Assembly: GCA_017459345.1 (NCBI GenBank)
Contig: JAFUDC010000098.1
Location: 1-62,659, forward strand
DNA: 62,659 bases
DNA from: Eubacterium sp.
GTDB lineage: Bacteria > Bacillota > Clostridia > Lachnospirales > Lachnospiraceae
Direction: 5' to 3'
Under the pieces are notes generated by a model. That model had not been told where the DNA came from. It did not search any database and saw only the letters and a program-made list of their open reading frames with translations. Below, in pieces: positions 56,358 through 62,659 of the stretch. The position numbers and the translations under genes are program-made. Each line of letters starts with the position of its first letter. The first letter of the stretch is position 1.

Positions 56358-56684
56358 ATGATATCTATTACAATTTATAAGTCACCGGAGGGTTCTTATC
56401 AGGGCTTTCAGGTGATTGGACATGCTGACAGCGTGGATGAGGGCGCAGACCTGGTATGCTGTTCTGTATCGGTTTTAACCATCAATACGGTAAACAGTAT
56501 CGAGGCATTTACTTCAGATTCTTTCGGGTTTGAGGAAGATGATGAGACAGGTCTCGTGGAGTTAATATTTGACGGGAAGCCGTCGCCAGAAGCGGAGCTT
56601 CTCATGAAGTCCTATGAGATGGGAGTCTTGTCCATTGCAGATGAGTATGATACCTGGTTGAACGTTATTACGAAGGAGGTGTAA
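56358..56684 (+). CDS. prp: Ribosomal-processing cysteine protease Prp
   Basis: About 108 residues of the YsxB/Prp family, which removes the N-terminal extension of L27 before assembly. The catalytic His is in [16 protein letters not shown] and the Cys follows about 12 residues later, the conserved spacing. A longer reading from TTG 56304 is possible, but [12 protein letters not shown] matches the family start. The gene lies between its target L27 and L21, as in other Firmicutes. Confidence 0.92.
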   Translation: MISITIYKSPEGSYQGFQVIGHADSVDEGADLVCCSVSVLTINTVNSIEAFTSDSFGFEEDDETGLVELIFDGKPSPEAELLMKSYEMGVLSIADEYDTWLNVITKEV

Positions 56685-56689
56685 TGACC

Positions 56690-56971
56690 ATGATGAAAAT
56701 GAACCTTCAATTCTTCGCACATAAAAAGGGAGTTGGTTCTACCAAGAACGGACGTGATTCCGAGTCTAAGAGACTTGGTGCGAAAAGAGCAGATGGACAG
56801 TTTGTAAAAGCTGGCAATATTCTTTATAGACAGCGCGGAACTAAGATTCATCCGGGCGTTAATGTTGGACGCGGCGGTGATGATACATTATTTGCCAAGG
56901 TAGATGGTGTAGTTCGTTTCGAGAGAAAGGGCAGAGATAAAAAGCAGTGCTCTGTTTACCCAGTAGCATAG
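56690..56971 (+). CDS. rpmA: 50S ribosomal protein L27 with cleavable extension
   Basis: A 93-residue L27. The N-terminus [21 protein letters not shown] has the NLQFF extension that Prp cuts before A-H-K-K, exposing the functional tail that reaches the peptidyl transferase centre. [20 protein letters not shown] is the conserved C-terminal half. ATG 56690 sits nine bases after AAGGAGGT; ATG 56684 is also in frame. Confidence 0.96.
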   Translation: MMKMNLQFFAHKKGVGSTKNGRDSESKRLGAKRADGQFVKAGNILYRQRGTKIHPGVNVGRGGDDTLFAKVDGVVRFERKGRDKKQCSVYPVA

Positions 56972-56989
56972 TGGTATCTATGATTATCT

Positions 56990-57024
56990 GCGGCTTCAAA
57001 TCTTATTTTTGAAGCCGCTTTCTT
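56990..57024 (+). terminator. Terminator after rpmA
   Basis: gcggcttcaaa pairs with tttgaagccgc around a seven-base loop and is followed by TTTCTTTTT. Downstream obgE must depend on read-through or on a promoter inside this short gap. Confidence 0.88.
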
Positions 57025-57049
57025 TTTAAATTCAGAAAGGATGATGTGT

Positions 57050-58339
57050 ATGTTTGCAGATCGTGCGCGCATCTTTATCAGGTCCGGAAAGGGCGGAGAC
57101 GGCCATGTGAGCTTCCGCAGGGAGCTTTATGTGCCTGACGGCGGCCCGGACGGCGGTGACGGAGGAAAGGGCGGAGACCTGATCTTTGTAGTAGATCCGG
57201 GCCTTAATACCTTAACGGATTACCGCCACAAGAGAAAATACAGCGCCGGAGACGGCAAGGAAGGTTCTAAGCGCCGTTGTACCGGTGCCAGCGGTGAGGA
57301 TATGATCTTAAAGGTTCCTGCAGGTACCGTGGTTAAGGATGCGGAAACCGGAAAGGTGATTCTTGACATGGCCAACCGGACGGAGCCTGTGGTTCTTCTT
57401 AGAGGCGGACGGGGCGGCAAGGGTAATACCCATTATGCCACCGCCACCATGCAGGCTCCCAAATACGCCCAGCCGGGCCAGGATGCCAAAGAGCTCTGGG
57501 TGGACTTAGAGCTTAAAGTGATTGCGGATGTGGGCCTTGTGGGCTTCCCCAATGTGGGTAAATCCACCCTTCTTTCCCGGGTGACCAACGCCAAACCCAA
57601 GATTGCCAACTACCATTTCACCACCTTAAATCCCAATCTTGGTGTGGTAGACCTGTCGGATGGCAACGGTTTCGTGATTGCGGATATCCCCGGAATTATT
57701 GAGGGGGCTTCAGAGGGGATCGGTCTTGGCTATGAGTTCCTGCGCCATATCGAGCGGACCAAGGTCATGATCCATCTGGTGGATGCTGCCTCTGTGGAGG
57801 GCCGTGACCCCATCGAGGACATCAAGGCCATCAATAAGGAGCTGGAAGCCTATAACAAGGAACTTGCCTCCCGTCCCCAGGTCATCGCAGCCAACAAGAT
57901 CGATGCCATGACGGAGGAGGACTGTCAGGTTATGGTGGAACTTTTGGAAGAGGAATTCGGACCTGCGGGGATCAAAATTTTTCCTATCTCTGCGGTCAGC
58001 GGCAAGGGTCTCAAGGAACTTCTCTGGTATGTCAACAACCTCTTAAAGGAACTTCCGGAGGAAACGACCACATTTGACCAGGAATTCTTCCTGGATCTTC
58101 AGAAGGAGGAGCCGGAGGAGTCCATCGTAGTTTCCATGGAAAGTCCCGGTGTCTATACCGTGGAAGGCCCCAAGGTGGAGAGGATGCTTGGCTACACCAA
58201 TCTGGAGTCCGAGAAGGGTTTTGAATTCTTCCAGAAGTTCATGAAGACCAATCAGGTACTGGACAGGCTGGAGGAGCTTGGGATCGAAGAGGGGGATACG
58301 GTCAGGCTGTATAATCTGGAGTTTGATTATTATAAGTAA
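57050..58339 (+). CDS. obgE: Obg family GTPase
   Basis: A 429-residue ribosome-associated GTPase. The glycine-rich Obg fold (1-158; SGKGGDGHVSFRRE, PDGGDGGKGG) is followed by the G domain with GFPNVGKST (G1), DIPGIIEGA (G3) and ANKIDAM (G4). A C-terminal OCT domain (about 350-428) completes it. It acts in late 50S assembly and stress control. AAAGGA favours ATG 57050 over ATG 57041. Confidence 0.97.
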   Translation: MFADRARIFIRSGKGGDGHVSFRRELYVPDGGPDGGDGGKGGDLIFVVDPGLNTLTDYRHKRKYSAGDGKEGSKRRCTGASGEDMILKVPAGTVVKDAETGKVILDMANRTEPVVLLRGGRGGKGNTHYATATMQAPKYAQPGQDAKELWVDLELKVIADVGLVGFPNVGKSTLLSRVTNAKPKIANYHFTTLNPNLGVVDLSDGNGFVIADIPGIIEGASEGIGLGYEFLRHIERTKVMIHLVDAASVEGRDPIEDIKAINKELEAYNKELASRPQVIAANKIDAMTEEDCQVMVELLEEEFGPAGIKIFPISAVSGKGLKELLWYVNNLLKELPEETTTFDQEFFLDLQKEEPEESIVVSMESPGVYTVEGPKVERMLGYTNLESEKGFEFFQKFMKTNQVLDRLEELGIEEGDTVRLYNLEFDYYK

Positions 58340-58379
58340 ATGTTTACTACAACGTTGAATTGAGATAAAGGAAAATAAC

Positions 58380-58673
58380 ATGACCAGTAAACAAAGAGCA
58401 TATTTAAAAAGTCTTGCCGCAAATATGGAACCCATTTTCCAGATCGGCAAGGCATCCCTCACCCCTGAGGTCATCCAGTCGGTAAGGGAAGCAATCGATA
58501 AGAGGGAGCTGATCAAGGGCTCCGTGCAGAAGAACTGCCTGGATGACCCAAGAGAGATTGCAGAGGTTCTGGCAGAGCGTACCCGGTCTGTCGTGGTCCA
58601 GGTAATCGGCCGCAAGATCGTCCTTTACAAGCCTGCAAAGGAAGAGGATAAGAGAAAGATCGTGCTGCCATGA
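58380..58673 (+). CDS. yhbY: YhbY family CRM-domain RNA-binding protein
   Basis: A 97-residue CRM domain protein that binds pre-50S particles. MTSKQRAYLKSLAANMEPIFQIGKASLT and the GxxG loop region VQVIGRKIVLYK are diagnostic. It follows obgE by 40 bp and its end overlaps the start of nadD by four bases. Confidence 0.95.
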   Translation: MTSKQRAYLKSLAANMEPIFQIGKASLTPEVIQSVREAIDKRELIKGSVQKNCLDDPREIAEVLAERTRSVVVQVIGRKIVLYKPAKEEDKRKIVLP

Positions 58674-59290
58674 AAAAGATCAGAACAGGCATTATGGGGG
58701 GAACCTTTAACCCCATACATTTCGGACATTTACTGCTGGCAGAGACTGCATTTTATCAATTTAACCTGGATGAAGTGCTGATTATGCCAACCAAGAATCC
58801 TTACTATAAGAAGCTGTCCAACACCGTTACTGAAGAAGACCGGGTGGCCATGGTGAATCTTGCCATCAGGGATAATGAGCACTTTCGGCTTTCTATGGAG
58901 GAGCTTAACCGGGATGGCCCCACCTACACGGTGGAGACTCTGGCGAATCTGACTGCCAGACATCCCGATCATGAGTATTATTTTATCATGGGTGCAGATT
59001 CCTTATATCATATCGAGTCCTGGCGGGAAACGGAGAAGATTCTCTCCATGGCCATCATCCTGGTGGCAGACAGGGGATCCGGAACCTCCAGTTCCTTAAT
59101 GAGTCAGATTGAGTATATCACAGACAAGTACGATGCAGACATCCGGCTCCTGAAAGCACCCTTTATGGAGATATCCTCCAATGATATCCGGCGGAGAACG
59201 GGAGCAGGAGAGAGCATACGGTATCTGACACCCGGGGAGGTTGTAGATTATATCAATGACCATGGCCTGTACAGGGAGGATACGGCATGA
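58670..59290 (+). CDS. nadD: Nicotinate-nucleotide adenylyltransferase
   Basis: A 206-residue enzyme that joins ATP with nicotinate mononucleotide on the way to NAD. The nucleotidyl-transferase motif GGTFNPIHFGHL is at residues 10-21 and the second motif SSNDIRRR near residue 168. It overlaps both neighbours by four bases, so the yhbY-nadD-yqeK set is one translationally coupled unit. Confidence 0.96.
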   Translation: MKKIRTGIMGGTFNPIHFGHLLLAETAFYQFNLDEVLIMPTKNPYYKKLSNTVTEEDRVAMVNLAIRDNEHFRLSMEELNRDGPTYTVETLANLTARHPDHEYYFIMGADSLYHIESWRETEKILSMAIILVADRGSGTSSSLMSQIEYITDKYDADIRLLKAPFMEISSNDIRRRTGAGESIRYLTPGEVVDYINDHGLYREDTA

Positions 59291-59865
59291 CCAGACAGGA
59301 GATAAAGCATGATTTAAAAAAGCTTCTGAAAAAGAGCAGGTATGAACACACACTTGGCGTGGAGTATACTGCCTGCTGCCTGGCTATGCGCTATGGTGCG
59401 GATATGGAAAAAGCCGGCCTTGCAGGTCTGCTTCATGACTGCGCCAAATATCTGAGCCCACAGGAACTGCTGACATACGGTAAGCTGTACGGCCTGTCGA
59501 TTTCTCCATATGAGAAGGCCAGTCCGGAGCTTTTACATGCCCCTGTCGGGGCCTGTATTGCCCGTGAACACTATGGGATAGAGGATGAGGAAATTCTGTC
59601 CGCAATCCGCTGGCACACCACAGGACGGCCACATATGAGCTTGCTTGAGAAAATCCTCTTTGTCGCAGATTATATGGAGCCCAACAGGTACAAGCAGGAA
59701 GATCTGGACCAGGTAAGAAGTCTGGCTTTTGTTGATCTTGACCAGTGCCTGAGAGTGATTCTCACCGATACCGTGGCCTATCTGAAGACCAGAAGCTTTG
59801 TCACCGATCCCATGACGGAAAAGACATGGGATTATTATTGTAAAACAGTAAAAAATAAGGTATGA
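59287..59865 (+). CDS. yqeK: HD-domain diadenosine tetraphosphatase, YqeK family
   Basis: A 192-residue HD hydrolase that splits Ap4A symmetrically into ADP. HTLGVEYTACCLA, LLHDCAKYL (the HD pair) and HAPVGACIAREHYG supply the metal ligands. YqeK after NadD is the standard Firmicutes order. Confidence 0.94.
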   Translation: MTRQEIKHDLKKLLKKSRYEHTLGVEYTACCLAMRYGADMEKAGLAGLLHDCAKYLSPQELLTYGKLYGLSISPYEKASPELLHAPVGACIAREHYGIEDEEILSAIRWHTTGRPHMSLLEKILFVADYMEPNRYKQEDLDQVRSLAFVDLDQCLRVILTDTVAYLKTRSFVTDPMTEKTWDYYCKTVKNKV

Positions 59866-59924
59866 TAATAGAAAGATTTATCACATGAGACAGGATCGGA
59901 TTTTGACAAGAAAGGGGGAAATGT

Positions 59925-60278
59925 ATGGACGAGTCCAGGAAGATGGCTCTGATGGCCGTAGAAGCACTTGAAGATAAGAAGGGAGCAGATATCACCATCC
60001 TTGATATCAGCGGAATCTCCATCCTGGCGGATTATTTTATCATAGCAAACGGTTCTAACCGCAATCAGGTTCAGGCTATGTCCGACGGGGTGGAAGAAGC
60101 ACTTGGACAGGCTGGCTATGTGCCCAAGCAGATTGAAGGATATCAGTCTGCAGGATGGATCCTACTTGATTACAAGGATATCATTGTTCATATCTTCAGT
60201 CCCGAAGACCGCGACTTCTATGATCTTGAAAGAGTGTGGAGAGACGGCAAGGAGATTTCCAAAGAAGATTTGATGTGA
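59925..60278 (+). CDS. rsfS: Ribosome silencing factor RsfS
   Basis: A 117-residue Iojap/RsfS protein that binds L14 and blocks subunit joining during starvation. DISGISILADYFIIANGSNRNQVQAM and GYQSAGWILLDYKDIIVHIFS are the signature. A GGGGGAAATG site precedes it. No LCP/lytR gene sits between it and yqeK, as it sometimes does in relatives. Confidence 0.96.
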   Translation: MDESRKMALMAVEALEDKKGADITILDISGISILADYFIIANGSNRNQVQAMSDGVEEALGQAGYVPKQIEGYQSAGWILLDYKDIIVHIFSPEDRDFYDLERVWRDGKEISKEDLM

Positions 60279-60293
60279 TTATATGATGATAAA

Positions 60294-60338
60294 CAGGCAA
60301 AAGGAAAAGGACCTCTTTGGTCCTTTTCCTTTTGCCTG
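60294..60338. terminator. Bidirectional terminator between rsfS and lexA
   Basis: A perfect 20-bp stem (caggcaaaaggaaaaggacc and complement) with loop tcttt serves both convergent genes. Its design matches the 13141-13183 terminator: purine-rich left arm, 20 bp, tiny loop. Confidence 0.85.
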
Positions 60339-60342
60339 TTAT

Positions 60343-60969
60343 TCACTTAAAGCTTCTGAACAGACCGATTACCTTACCGACGATTGAGAATGGAGCATCG
60401 GCAGCCACATAGATGGGGTCCATGCTGTCATTCTCCGGCTGCAGGCGGATCATCTGTTCTTCCTTGTAGAATGTTTTCACCGTCACGGAATCATCCAGCA
60501 AAGCTACAACAATATCACCGTTTGCCGCGGTACGGCTTTCCTCCACCAGAATATAATCTCCGGAAAAGATACCGGCATTGACCATACTGTCTCCCTTTAC
60601 ATTAAGCATAAAAGTCTGTTTGTTATGAACAAACTCAGGCATAATGGGGAAATAGCCTTCAATATTCTCAATGGCCAGAATCGGCTGTCCTGCGGTAACT
60701 GTTCCGATAATCGGGACATTCACCAGTTCCCTTCTTGTAAGATTGAAATTATCATCAATAATCTCGATAGCTCTTGGCTTGGTAGGATCCTTGCGGATGT
60801 ATCCGTTCTTCTCCAGAGATTCAAGATGAGAGTGAACAGAGGATGTGGACTTCAGATGCACTGCCTCACAAATCTCCCTTACTGCGGGAGGATAGCCTCT
60901 GTTAAGAATGGACTCCTTTAAAAACTCCAAGATCTCCTGCTGCTTTTTCGAAATCTTCCCGTATCCCAT
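60343..60969 (-). CDS. lexA: SOS repressor LexA
   Basis: A 208-residue LexA. The winged-helix N-domain (1-70; YPPAVREICEAVHLKSTSSVHSHLESLEK) binds SOS boxes. The C-domain has the Ala93-Gly94 autocleavage bond in GTVTAGQPIL, nucleophile Ser128 in KGDSMVNAG and base Lys165 in SVTVKTF. RecA filaments trigger self-cleavage and derepression. Its own promoter carries a LexA box, so it is autoregulated, and it is divergent from a yneA-like gene as in Bacillus. Confidence 0.97.
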   Translation of the reverse strand: MGYGKISKKQQEILEFLKESILNRGYPPAVREICEAVHLKSTSSVHSHLESLEKNGYIRKDPTKPRAIEIIDDNFNLTRRELVNVPIIGTVTAGQPILAIENIEGYFPIMPEFVHNKQTFMLNVKGDSMVNAGIFSGDYILVEESRTAANGDIVVALLDDSVTVKTFYKEEQMIRLQPENDSMDPIYVAADAPFSIVGKVIGLFRSFK

Positions 60970-60987
60970 ACGATAAACTCCTCTCCC

Positions 60988-61001
60988 TGAACGTATGTTT
61001 T
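60988..61001 (-). promoter_or_regulatory. LexA box at the lexA promoter
   Basis: On the minus strand aaaacatacgttca matches 10 of 14 bases of CGAACATATGTTCG. It lies just downstream of a TTGTGT-N17-TACAAT promoter and upstream of the GAGAGGAG ribosome site, ideal for autorepression. Confidence 0.75.
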
Positions 61002-61206
61002 ATCTATTGTACCATGAATGTGTAAGAAACACAAGTTTTTTACATCTAATTCAGGTATTTTTTTAACCTCAGAGAAGTGCGGTTTTTTGGATAATCCATC
61101 CTGATGGATGTGCATAGGGAAGCCTGCTTTTATATGGAGCGCTTGTACGCTGCGCAACGAACAAAATCATCAAGATTATTCCTATTTGAATCAACTATTT
61201 GACAAA

Positions 61207-61297
61207 CGAAAATTTGTTCGATAAATTTTGATTTTTATATTGACAACAGAAAGTATGTTCGCTATAATAACCCTACCGATTGATAAACATACGTTCG
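61207..61297 (+). promoter_or_regulatory. SOS promoter of the yneA-like gene with three LexA boxes
   Basis: TTGACA (61240-61245) and TATAAT (61263-61268), 17 bases apart, form a perfect promoter. LexA boxes lie upstream (cgaaaatttgttcg, 61207-61220; 12 of 14), within the spacer (agaaagtatgttcg, 61248-61261; 11 of 14) and downstream (taaacatacgttcg, 61284-61297; 11 of 14). Tight SOS control is expected. The rest of 61002-61206 holds no gene. Confidence 0.85.
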
Positions 61298-61315
61298 CCA
61301 AAGGGGGTTGTTAAG

Positions 61316-61771
61316 ATGACAGCATATACCGCAGATTCATGTAAGGCTTTACATAGGAGTTCATATCGAAAACATTTAAGAAACAGAAGAGCAGAGAGAA
61401 ACTCAGGGAGACAGATTAATACAGCAGGCATCCCCGGTATTCTTTACAGCTATTTGCCGGGATTAGCGGCAGTCCTGCTTATATTATTTCTGACAGCCGG
61501 CCCGCTGGCTTCTTTCTTTTCAGGCGGTGCTGAAGTTGCCCGGGCAAACCAGCAGCTAAGTGAGATTCAGTATAAAGTAATCGAGATACATAAGGGTGAT
61601 AGCCTCTGGTCTATAGCCAATGAGAATATGAGTCCGGGCTTTTCAGACATAAATGCCTATATTAATGAGATAAAAAACTGCAACCAGCTGGAATCCAGCT
61701 CAATCACTTCCGGAAGTTATCTGATGATACCTTATTATGAAGTAGAATCATCAGATTATGCCGCCAGGTAA
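61316..61771 (+). CDS. LysM protein, YneA-like SOS cell-division inhibitor
   Basis: A 151-residue protein: basic cytoplasmic N-terminus, one membrane helix (about residues 42-62; LPGLAAVLLILFLTAGPL), and an extracytoplasmic LysM domain (about 85-140; VIEIHKGDSLWSIANENM). The layout, divergent position next to lexA and triple LexA control match YneA, which delays septation during DNA damage. It is larger than Bacillus YneA because of a longer N-terminus. ATG 61316 follows AAAGGGGG; an upstream TTG at 61280 lies inside an operator and is unlikely. Confidence 0.85.
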   Translation: MTAYTADSCKALHRSSYRKHLRNRRAERNSGRQINTAGIPGILYSYLPGLAAVLLILFLTAGPLASFFSGGAEVARANQQLSEIQYKVIEIHKGDSLWSIANENMSPGFSDINAYINEIKNCNQLESSSITSGSYLMIPYYEVESSDYAAR

Positions 61772-61887
61772 GAATGCAGCCAAGCTAATCTTTTTTATAA
61801 TTATTTCACCTTACTCACAATTTCAACACATTTTTTATTTATGATTAATCTAAATATAATTGACGCAAATTAATATGGTGATTGATC

Positions 61888-62421
61888 ATGGACAGGGATT
61901 CTTCAAGTGTAATATATAAATACTCCAAGAAACAGAAGCGCAGAAACTTGTTTTTCCGCGCTTTTATTGGAGTGTCTCTGAGCCTGTTGTTATTAGTATT
62001 GCTTTCTCTATGTTTTTTCATATATAATATATCTGCTAATAATCTGGTACCTGCTGAAGAGATTTTTAAAGCTGCAGAATACATAAAAGTGGATGACCCG
62101 GGTTACCTGATTTCCTATAAGAAGGAGGATTCGGATATTTATGTCCATATTACGTCAGACGGAGATAAGATTATCAAGAATGGGTATACCTTTCTTTCAG
62201 ATGGTTCCATCAGAACTTATCTTCACAGAATATTTATAGATAAGACTTTAATTGAGAATGTTCTTAATCTGAACATACGTAAAAAGTCAATATTCAGTGA
62301 TTGGGAAGTAAGGCCGGTTTATACGGATATATCTATGCTGTTAAAAGAGAGCTCTCCGCTGATTGCCCATGCCGGGGGAGGATTAAGCAGAATGAATGAG
62401 GAAGGTATAGTAAATAACTAA
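61888..62421 (+). pseudogene. Membrane protein with start of a GDPD-like domain, cut short at an IS border
   Basis: About 177 residues remain. A membrane helix (about 23-48) is followed by a soluble region ending SPLIAHAGGGLSRMNEEG. The LIAHAGGG string is how glycerophosphodiesterase-like domains begin, yet the frame stops 12 residues later, right where AT-rich insertion-sequence sequence starts. A full protein would be expected to continue for 200 or more residues. GGTG lies seven bases before ATG 61888. It could instead be an intact short protein, but the abrupt end at the domain start argues for disruption. Confidence 0.55.
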
Positions 62422-62659
62422 AACTTCCCACACCTAAAAGGTGTGTAGAACCTTGAAAATTCAATAATGTAGGCAATTTAAAAGGCACAGATGCTCTGCC
62501 TTTGGTATAATTGAGTTGACGAAAAAACAAAAAACCAAAAAGGAGATCATCTATGCCAAATACAATTATAACACAAGATAGAGACGGACAGGAACTTTTT
62601 AATGCAATTTCTTCATTTATTTCATTTTTTAAGATTGGAGCTCTTCTTCGAAGATGCAA
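62422..62659 (+). mobile_element. Left end of an insertion sequence (partial)
   Basis: Sequence character changes after about 62420. A short hairpin (cacacct-aaa-aggtgtg) comes first, then a likely promoter (TTGGTATAAT) and a transposase start. The terminal inverted repeat cannot be defined because the right end lies outside the window. Confidence 0.5.
62553..62659 (+). CDS. N-terminus of an IS4-type transposase (partial)
   Basis: AAAAGGAG lies just upstream of an ATG opening a frame to the window edge (35 complete codons). The residues ELFNAISSFISFFKIGALL resemble the beginning of Firmicutes IS4-family transposases, which start with a similar ELF...FxxGxLL helix. Too little is visible to be sure of the family. 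Confidence 0.5.
   Translation, partial: MPNTIITQDRDGQELFNAISSFISFFKIGALLRRC

Overview
The window looks like a chromosome segment of a gut-type Gram-positive anaerobe, most likely a Lachnospiraceae/Clostridiales member. Reasons: no outer-membrane genes; Firmicutes-type L27 with a cleavable N-terminal extension next to its Prp protease; a LexA/YneA-like divergent pair with Cheo-type boxes; strong Shine-Dalgarno sites; lipoprotein-type solute-binding proteins; and a TIGR03960-TIGR03936-rng block followed later by rplU-prp-rpmA-obgE-yhbY-nadD-yqeK-rsfS. GC content is moderate in most genes and visibly lower in the accessory stretch at about 48-55.8 kb.

Layout. 0.2-7.9 kb: an intracellular tannase/feruloyl-esterase-like hydrolase, then a likely operon of a serine beta-lactamase-like hydrolase and an Rbs-type ABC importer. 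8.2-13.1 kb: a complete BMP-family nucleoside-type ABC importer. 13.2-18.6 kb: DegV, an ACT protein, a tRNA-Leu(CAA), a VanW-family envelope protein, a membrane-anchored hypothetical and an FMN reductase. 19-22.5 kb: pyruvate carboxylase. 22.7-31.8 kb: a consensus promoter, a cobalamin riboswitch with a terminator, two large secreted proteins and a complete FecCD-type ABC importer. 31.9-42.8 kb: aminopeptidase M18, polA, coaE, a YycJ-like hydrolase, an ACT/PFL pair, small proteins, a secreted CxxC-repeat protein and an alpha/beta hydrolase. 43-47.2 kb: a radical SAM pair and RNase G. 47.2-55.8 kb: an islet with an AraC regulator, a giant LPSTG surface protein and an Rpn-type nuclease. 56-60.3 kb: the ribosome/GTPase/NAD block. 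60.3-61.8 kb: the lexA/yneA-like SOS pair. The right edge holds a gene cut short where an insertion sequence begins.

Best candidates for something new. (1) The riboswitch-headed locus at 22.7-31.8 kb reads as a Gram-positive corrinoid-capture system. A secreted Fn3 protein and a 1,090-residue protein with four related beta-rich modules plus a single lobe of a solute-binding protein precede a two-lobed lipoprotein, permease and ATPase. The single lobe is visibly homologous to the lipoprotein of the same operon. (2) The 1,934-residue LPSTG protein appears to join three FMN_bind-like modules, each with a DA(V/I)xxxT flavinylation-like motif, to a vWA domain and pilin-type isopeptide domains. It sits in an islet that separates RNase G from rplU.

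All assignments come from reading the sequence and from knowledge of protein families; no database search was run. Domain limits are approximate.
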